A stretch of 64,000 bases of DNA from Raphanus sativus (lineage: Eukaryota; Streptophyta; Magnoliopsida; Brassicales; Brassicaceae). The position numbers were made by a program, and so were the translations under genes. Position 1 is the first letter of the stretch; every line of letters starts with the position of its first letter. Below the pieces are notes generated by a model, which saw only the letters and a program-made list of their open reading frames with translations, did no database searches and was not told the origin of the DNA. Positions 56,806 to 64,000 of this stretch are shown here, one piece after another. The stretch is taken from assembly GCF_000801105.2 (NCBI RefSeq), contig NC_079514.1:16036293-16100292 (forward strand), in the 5' to 3' direction.

Positions 56806-58583
56806 CTCGATGAGCTGAAGTACTATCGATTCATTGTACTATATTCTTACAAAGTAGGGGACATCAGTCACATGTGAAACGGGAAATTTGGATGTGGTCA
56901 TCAAACCGGCCCATTTTTGTAACCCGGGCGAGTATAGTATCCGGTACGATTGCTTTCTTTTGTGTTTACAACGTACCGGTAAGTTCGGTCTTCTTTTTGG
57001 TTTCGTGTGTATGTATATTGAGAACAAATATGTTAATAGTATAAAATATAAATGTGTATTCTAAATTTCTGCATATTAGCATTTTAAGTACTGAGTTATT
57101 TTAAAATTTCTCATCTGAAATATTTAAAATGTGGTTTCAATATTTGAATTACATATCTAATAAAATACTATTAAAATTTGTGTGTGTATGAGATAATCTG
57201 CTTTAAGTTCTTATCGGTTAAAAAACATTCATAATAAACAGTTGTAAACCCAACCAGCGGTCCTACTTGTCCATATCATATCCACCTTGTTGATAATCCC
57301 GCCACGTCACTGTCCAGCGTGTCACACACAAAATAAAGAAAAGAAAACGCCCGTGCCTTAGTTTGTTTTACATTAATAATCATTATAATTGTATGTATTT
57401 GCTTTTATTTCTCTTTTTGTCCGTTACTCTTTCTGTCCTTTGCTAAATAGTTGTGTATTATATTAATTTAATAAGATCTTATCATTATATTTTTTTCGGT
57501 ATTTAATTTTGTAGATGGTAGTTGGACAGTGCTGAAAATGATTGGGTAATTGATTGGCTAATTGTCAAGCTATAACTCCTGCAAATATTAAACCTTAAGC
57601 ATGGACATATAAACCGAAAAATAAATAAAAAAAAACCAAAAAATTGAATCAAAGTTCAAACCGGTGTTTACAAATTCAGAGATTCCTATATTTTTAAAAG
57701 TAAAAAAAAAACCAAATAAAAAAATTGAATAGGTACAAAGATATTTAATAATGTTAAAACTTACTTTGAAATGATATTATTGATGGTATGAATTTAAAAT
57801 AAGTTAAATAATCATAAATAATACAGTACAATGTTAATAGTCAATCAATTTTGAATAAAATTAAAATTATTTTTAAAATATCAAAATATCTTTTATTTTA
57901 AAACATTTTATATTTTAAATTATTAAATAATTTTTAAATTATTTATACTATGGAACACATATAATATTTTATTTATCAAAAATATTAATTTTATTTAATT
58001 TTTAAATACCTAATATTTTTAAAAATATTACTTATAAACCGAACTACCCAAAATTGAATTTTCCGAAGATTTATTCAAATATTTTGAAATCATATAAATC
58101 ACACAAAAAATAGATTACTTGATTTTCTTAAAAAATATATTTAAATTTATCCGAATTACACGATATCAATCCAAAAAAATCTAAAATTTTTATATGCATT
58201 ATCCGAAAAACTAAAATCAAACCGAATTGAATTGGAACCAAAATTTTATCAGATATTAGTTGTTTTTAACATTCTTATCCAAGCAAACAAAAAAATCAAG
58301 TAATTAAACCTAGACCAAACCAAATTTTAAAAATAACTGAGCAGTTATTATATAGTTATAACCCAAAATCGAAAACTAAAAACGGATCGGAACCAAACCA
58401 CAAATAGAACATCTATACCTATAAACCACTGTGATTTATTTACTAGGTTGAAAAATATAAAATAACGAAAAACTTAATTTGATTAGTTAGATCCTTTTCC
58501 GTTAAGCATTAATTAAATAGTTTAGCATTTTTCTTCTCTTTATGGCCCATTGTATCAGAAATCTGCAAGAAATTAATTATTCC
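56806..58583. other. Intergenic region between TDT and CYS5
   Basis: The first 250 bases are probably the TDT 3' UTR. The rest is AT-rich with no open frame of interest and no transposon ends I could define. Confidence 0.7.
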
Positions 58584-58585
58584 GC

Positions 58586-58621
58586 GCCACGTCACGCCAC
58601 GTAGCAGCCTCTACTATAAAG
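58586..58621 (+). promoter_or_regulatory. CYS5 core promoter: two GCCACGT motifs and a TATA box
   Basis: GCCACGT occurs at 58586-58592 and again at 58596-58602, exactly 10 bp apart, so on one face of the helix. It contains the ACGT core bound by bZIP factors in ABA and stress responses. TATAAAG at 58615-58621 follows, about 70 bp before the ATG. A stress-responsive cystatin promoter is inferred. Confidence 0.5.
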
Positions 58622-58689
58622 ATGCATACATAAACTCTGCCATTACCTATTCCACAAAACAACGGTTACAAAATATACAAACAGCGAAA

Positions 58690-59055
58690 ATGAATAACAA
58701 AGCGATATTCCTTCTCTTCCTCTCTCTCGTTCTCCTTCCTCTCTACGCTTCTGCGTCGCCGTTTGTCGGTGGATGGCGTCCCCTCAGAAACGTTAGTGAC
58801 CCTCACGTCGTAGAGATCGGCGAATTCGCGGTCTCCGAGTACAACAAGCAGAGCAAATCGGGACTCAAGTTCGTGTCGGTTGTTAGCGGCGATTCTCAGG
58901 TAGTTGCCGGTACAAATTACCGGCTTATCGTGGCGGTTAATGATGGCGTAAAGATAGCCAATGCTGGTGCGAGCAAAAACTACGAAGCGATTGTATGGGA
59001 GCAGCCTTGGTTAAAATCAAAGAATCTCACTTCTTTCAAGCCAGCCATGAACTAA
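58690..59055 (+). CDS. CYS5: Phytocystatin, cysteine protease inhibitor (CYS5-like)
   Basis: A single exon of 121 residues. Residues 1-22 or so form a signal peptide (FLLFLSLVLLPLYASA), so the protein enters the secretory pathway. All cystatin inhibitory elements are present: N-terminal GG (VGGWRPL), the plant LARFAV-like helix (VVEIGEFAVSEYNKQ), the QVVAG wedge (QXVXG) and the C-terminal PW (EQPWLK). It should inhibit papain-like (C1A) proteases; it lacks the C-terminal legumain-inhibiting extension of longer phytocystatins. Sequence and position match Arabidopsis CYS5 (At5g47550). Confidence 0.95.
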   Translation: MNNKAIFLLFLSLVLLPLYASASPFVGGWRPLRNVSDPHVVEIGEFAVSEYNKQSKSGLKFVSVVSGDSQVVAGTNYRLIVAVNDGVKIANAGASKNYEAIVWEQPWLKSKNLTSFKPAMN

Positions 59056-61197
59056 TGACTGTTTCCTCTTAAGTTCTCCATATGTAATGATCTGATAAAA
59101 TACAGTAAAAAAGTTAAATAAACAAAGAAGGAATTGAATTAATCTTGATTCCTGTATTTCTTTCTGATTTTCAAAATTTATGTTGTTGGGCGTAAACCCT
59201 AGATCTGATGCAAATGATTGAACAAGTGGTGACAAATCCGCTAATTACGCCGGCTAATCTGATGTATAGATTTTGGAGTCACGAGACCATTGAGAGAATA
59301 TATATCATTAAGAAATCTTCAATTAAAAAAAGAGAAGAAATCTTCAATTATTTAATTATGTGAATTAGAATGTCAATTATTTGAAAAGAAGAAGTTACAA
59401 AGGAGGAGACACGAGATTACCACATGTGAGAGCAAGTGTTGAAGGTGTAAAGCGAACATGTCATTTCTATGTGGTCCACCATATGCTAGTAGCTCATCAC
59501 ATGTGACCAGTATTTATTCAACTACCAGTTTCACATTTTTTCTCATTACTACAATTTTTAATATAGTTGAGAATTAATTCGTAAATATGATAAGAAATAC
59601 GCTTTGCGCATGGTGAACTTATATGAAAATTGTTTAAGAAATATTGTATGAAAAATAAAAATTATATTCTTGACCAAACTAATATTTTTGGCTTTTAAAC
59701 AATTTTTTAAAAACTTTTTTGTTAATTACATAATTTGTTTACTGATGAGCTGATCATTTTTTAAAAATATTTTAGGTCAAACTTTTTTTATTGCATAAAA
59801 ACCTAACGTTTAGGCTGAATAATCCTCGGACATATTATTTGGTTACAATGAAATTATGTCAACTCCGTTTTATATCATGATTTAAAAATTTAAAAGTTAA
59901 TTATGGTTATAAGAAGTTTATGTTCACATGTCAATCCTATCTATCTTCAATATTTTTCTCGTTTTGTCGTTTTTTGATTTTGGTTATTACTCGATATAAA
60001 TATTGATTTTGAAGTTTATTCACATTTTGTTCTTTTGTTTTGTCTTGAGATTTAGAAATGTTTAAGATTTAAAAAATTTAAAGAGATACATACTTAGGTT
60101 AAGATCTCATCTTGTGCAAAATAATCATTATATATTAAATAACTAAGAAATCATTTACTATTATATAATAAATTGGCGTGTGTATATAAACTAAAAGATC
60201 ACTCTTGTTTGTTCGCAATCATTTTAAGGTAAATATATCAAAACAATCAATTTATAAAAATATAGTATACTTTTCATATGGTTATTATTAAATGAGGTTT
60301 CTACTCATACGATTTTATGATTATTTGCATATTTATGTAACAAAGTTTACACCAATTAATTATTTATTAATGTGAGATATTTAGCGGTTTCAAATAATTT
60401 ATAATCATTCGAAAAAATAATGAAGATTTCAAAATTAAAATTTTAAATTTTCAATCTATATTCAATGCAAATATCAAAATATAAGTATGTATTTTAATAT
60501 GATGTATAGCTTAATTTAAATGATATGATATGATATGCTATATATATATATATATATTAACATAAACACCTATTAAAATAAAATTATTTATTCATATGGT
60601 TTTATAATGATTGTATCTTATTACGTTAAAAAATTAAACCTTGATCATAAAAGTTTATGTGAGACTTTTTACAGTTTTGGTAATTTATACTCGTTTTGAA
60701 AAATTTAAAATACAACATATACAAAAAACTCTAAATTTTATTATATGATTAATGTAATTGTGTAATTTATTTTAATAATAAAGAATTAAAAATGATAGAA
60801 AGAATACAAATTATTAGCAAATATTTATTATTTAAAATCATTAATTGTCATATATATTTTATTCACATTAGGTAATTTCGTACGTAAGTTTTATTTAAAG
60901 AAATAATAGATAATAAATTTCAATTTGATAAATGAATAGTCTATAATGAACATACTAAATAATATAAATTTTATAGCAAATTAATGTTGGACTAACAAAA
61001 TTCTCAATTGATTCCCAAACTGTCATGTAAGCAAAATTAACACTCCAATTACGTGACAACTCAGTATGTCATTTTTTAAATTAGTACAAACTACATGTTA
61101 TTACTTTTAAAATGTTTCTCCTTTAATATATAGGAGATTAACGATTCAATTTCTGTTTTTCAGTTGTACGTATTAGAAGCAATTAATTAGTAAACCT

Positions 61198-61952
61198 TAG
61201 GGTATGACTGGTTCAAACGCAGCGGTTGCGGCTACGGGAGTTTGCGGATGTGGGTGGTTGCGGTTTCAAGCGTTATGTCGCGTTTTGTATGACTAGCATA
61301 TGTTTGAAAATTGTTGCATTTGCAGAATATTTATGACTGGTTGATTATGAGATATTGGTTTACTAATTTAGACATATTATAACATTATAAAAATATAAAA
61401 ACATACCATTGTGATAAAATATAATAATTATTAATATAATATGATTAATAATAATATTTTGTTTATTTATTAATTTTTTTTAGTTGAAAGTTATAATTTT
61501 AATATATTTTTTTTGAAGATTTATATTAAAAATTTTAAAAGAATATTTTGTGTCATTTTTACATGTGTATATCTTTATGTATGTATATTAATTTTTAAAA
61601 AATTCTAACGAATAGCTAATTTAAAATTTTTATAAAAAAAAATTATGATACTGTTTTTGAATTTAAATTAATATATAAAATGTGTATATATTTTATTTAT
61701 AATATTTCCATTTTTATTTTTTAATTTTTTTTTAATTTTAAAATATTTAGAAAAATAATTTTATAATTTTTTGTCCAACCGTAACCGCCCGCAACCACAA
61801 ACGCTAGCTGAAACCGACTTTTGATTTTAAAAGGTTCGAAATAGTTTGAAACGATTTATATCGGTTTATGTGATTGTTTTGAAACGCTTTCAACCGCTAC
61901 TAATGGCAAAAACTGCGTTTGCGGGTGGTAGCTGGAAACCAGTCAAGCTCTT
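61198..61952. mobile_element. Possible hAT-like element remnant
   Basis: The left edge reads GGTATGACTGGTTCAAACGC and the right edge, reverse complemented, AGCTTGACTGGTTTCCAGC. The shared TGACTGGTT ends and subterminal GCGGTTGCGG / CCGCAACC words suggest a non-autonomous hAT family with an AT-rich middle. I could not find a clean 8-bp target duplication. A similar GCGGTTCG/GTGCGGT-rich segment continues to about 62165 and may be a second, nested copy. Confidence 0.4.
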
Positions 61953-62777
61953 AATCGTTTGCATGTTGCTACCATCTGCAACTGGTCCCAAACCGCACTT
62001 TAATGTTCATTTTATGTCTCCGAATGATAACCGCGGTTTGTGCGGTGCGGGACAAGTAGATTAGTTAGTGCGATGTGGTTTTACTGCGATTTATACATGT
62101 GAAATGCACACTGCGGAACAATTGCGGTTCGTCTAAGCGGTGCGGTTCATAACAAAATACGAATCGTGACATTTATAATGAATAGTGTAACTGCGGGATA
62201 CAAATAATGTATTTATATTTTATAAACTAAAATATTAGTGATACTAATATAATTTTTTTAATATATATATATATTATTTTTAAAATATTATATATATCTG
62301 AAATATGAAATTTAATATGATATTCATGAGATTTTATAGTCATATCTTATTTTATGTTTAAAATTGATAATTGCGCTAGTTGTTTTTTAAACAAAATTAT
62401 TAAATCAATTCCAAATTTTACAACATAAAAAATCATTAATACTAATATAATTTTATCTATATATTATTTTAAAATATTTTATATATCTGAAATATAAAAT
62501 TTATAGCCAACATCTTATTTTATATTTTAATTATAATTGTGTTAATTGTCTTTAAACAAAATTAATTTAATTTTTATTTAAAATAAAAATATAAACATCA
62601 ATATCAAAATATCAAAATTTCACTATTGAATCTTTTATTCTATAATTTATTAACACACAACCACTGATGAAGGATTTCTCGAAAAGTTAAGGATTATTAA
62701 TCTGTTTTAGAAATGATTCGATCTTATACATACGCGAGGAAAGTAATTAAAAAAGAAAGAAGATGAGTTCTTCTTTA

Positions 62778-62780
<3 letters not shown>

Positions 62781-62816
<36 letters not shown>
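62781..62816. repeat. (AT)n microsatellite
   Basis: About 18 uninterrupted TA dinucleotides. Shorter TA runs occur at about 60539-60558 and 11548-11570. Confidence 0.9.
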
Positions 62817-62819
<3 letters not shown>

Positions 62820-63943
62820 CTGATAAAATTTATAAATATCATTACTCCATATAAAATCTGATATGTAAAATTTAAAAATTTAATGTGATAAAATTATGTA
62901 ATTTTTGTCAATGCACACATATATTTCTTTATTATCTACAAATCATAAATACAAAAGTGTATTTGCACTTATTTGAACCTAAACATATTTATTATTTTGT
63001 ATACAAATTATTTTAAATCATTCAAATTTGTTATAAATAAATAAAATTTTAGTAGATTTGATATGGGTAAGTAAATAAATGTATATATAAAATAATAAAA
63101 ATTTTCTTATTGTCTAAAAGGTAAAATAAAAATATAAAGAGAGTGGTAGCACTTGTTTTTGTTTTTGCATTATTCATTATTTGTCAACAGTAAAACAATA
63201 GTTTAGAATCATTTGAGCAAAAATAAAAAAAAAACAATAGAAGTTTGCAACAGTGTATCAAACCACTCCTTTTTGTCGACTTATATCTCACAATTTACTT
63301 ACGATGATTATTTGTATTCTTACTGTATACATGAGATAGTTTTAATTTTTATATTTCAAAGATTAATGTGTTTTAGACTTTTGTTTAAAGCTAAAATATT
63401 AAAAAGTGTAATTTTATTGGAAAGTCAGACAAAATTTTAAGATAAAGCTGAAATTAATAGATAAGAATATTTATTTAATTTAATGAACATATATGTAAAA
63501 TTTAAAATATCAATCTTTTACAAACTACAAGTTATTACTTTTAATTTTTTTTTTGAACAGTTTTAATGGATACGACTTATGAATAAGATTAATCGCTGCC
63601 TGCAGCTACATACAAAGGAACATAGCTTAAAAATAGTTAAATGTCGTTATTTCATTTGGACATTTTCACTAGATAATAATTTATTTTATTAGGAAGCATG
63701 AAATAGGAGAGAAAATAGCTGTCTCTCTCTTATTCCTGCAACGCTAAAAAATGGAGGGTGAGAGGAAGATGGTGAGACAGGAGGAGATATAGGGGAAACG
63801 TTCAAAATTAGAGATATAAAACAGAGACCTTCAGATTTCGAAATAGTTTTTTTTTTTTAACTTGGTTTTGAATTTTGAATAAAAGGAAGGGGGGAGGGGA
63901 GAGAGAGGAGGGTAAAGATAGGGTCGTGCGTGTCATCGAGAGG

Positions 63944-63997
63944 AGGTGCTGGACGAGACGGCCCCGCACCTTCGCGGAGGCTCTCGTCCCAGCACCT
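63944..63997. other. GC-rich hairpin-forming inverted repeat at the window end
   Basis: AGGTGCTGGACGAGA and CTCTCGTCCCAGCACCT can pair with one bulged base around a roughly 22-base loop. It follows a G/A-rich tract and a GC-rich stretch quite unlike the AT-rich DNA before it. It could be the 5' part of the next gene or part of a repeat; it is cut off by the window. Confidence 0.5.
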
Positions 63998-64000
63998 AAG

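Larger units (their letters stand above)
59056..64000. other. AT-rich intergenic region to the end of the window
   Basis: No gene is visible. It contains GC-richer islands of hAT-like terminal sequence at about 61198-62165, an (AT)n microsatellite at 62781-62816 and a GC-rich hairpin at the very end. Those are listed separately. Short open frames near 61846 and 63213 are not supported by any domain. Confidence 0.7.

Noticed and set aside
61846..62064. 72-codon open frame near the hAT-like ends
   Set aside because: Overlaps terminal repeat words of a probable transposon; no protein similarity recognised.

Overview
This is a plant nuclear window, almost certainly Brassica or a close Brassicaceae relative. 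The genes have many short introns with GT-AG borders, the intergenic DNA is very AT-rich and full of small DNA transposons, and the gene order follows part of Arabidopsis thaliana chromosome 5. From memory of that genome, the order here is PDS5 (At5g47690), NUDT2 (At5g47650), NF-YB2 (At5g47640, a pseudogene here), a pollen Ole e 1 protein (At5g47635), an hnRNP remnant (At5g47620), ATL79 (At5g47610), HSP20-like genes (At5g47600/47590), complex I NDUFB8 (At5g47570), the tonoplast dicarboxylate transporter TDT (At5g47560) and cystatin CYS5 (At5g47550). Several intermediate genes are absent, as expected of a fractionated subgenome. Locus numbers are recalled and were not searched.

Layout. 1-1409: no gene. 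1410-10387 (-): a 33-exon PDS5 cohesin cofactor gene. 12541-14620 (+): Nudix hydrolase. 14906-15300 (-): broken NF-YB. 15300-20800: AT-rich, with a Helitron-like element. 20803-29256: left arm of a large inverted duplication. 29260-38285: spacer with Ole e 1, the hnRNP remnant and ATL79. 38287-46059: right arm. 46788-48307: NDUFB8. 48486-50600: PIF/Harbinger-type element with a Myb/SANT gene. 51040-52385: second Helitron-like element. 54341-56805: TDT. 58690-59055: cystatin. 59056-64000: no gene.

The most unusual feature is the pair of inverted arms, each about 8 kb. Each carries a cluster of two kinds of HSP20-like gene: 'A' (three exons, two tandem alpha-crystallin-like domains) and 'B' (two exons, one domain). 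The right arm has two intact A genes, one intact B gene and an A/B fusion with a 4-nt frameshift. The left arm has decayed differently. One A gene has lost exons 1-2 and has a hAT-like insertion just upstream. The B gene is split by a CACTA element with a perfect 3-bp target duplication. The other A gene has acquired the B first exon, so it has two possible in-frame first exons. The rearrangements fit tandem duplication, gene fusion, inverted duplication, then deletion and transposon insertion.

The intact single-copy genes cover unrelated housekeeping roles: chromosome cohesion, nucleotide clean-up, ubiquitin ligation, mitochondrial respiration, vacuolar malate transport and protease inhibition. 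No operon-like logic is expected. All exon models were read by eye from splice sites, reading phase and remembered family sequences.
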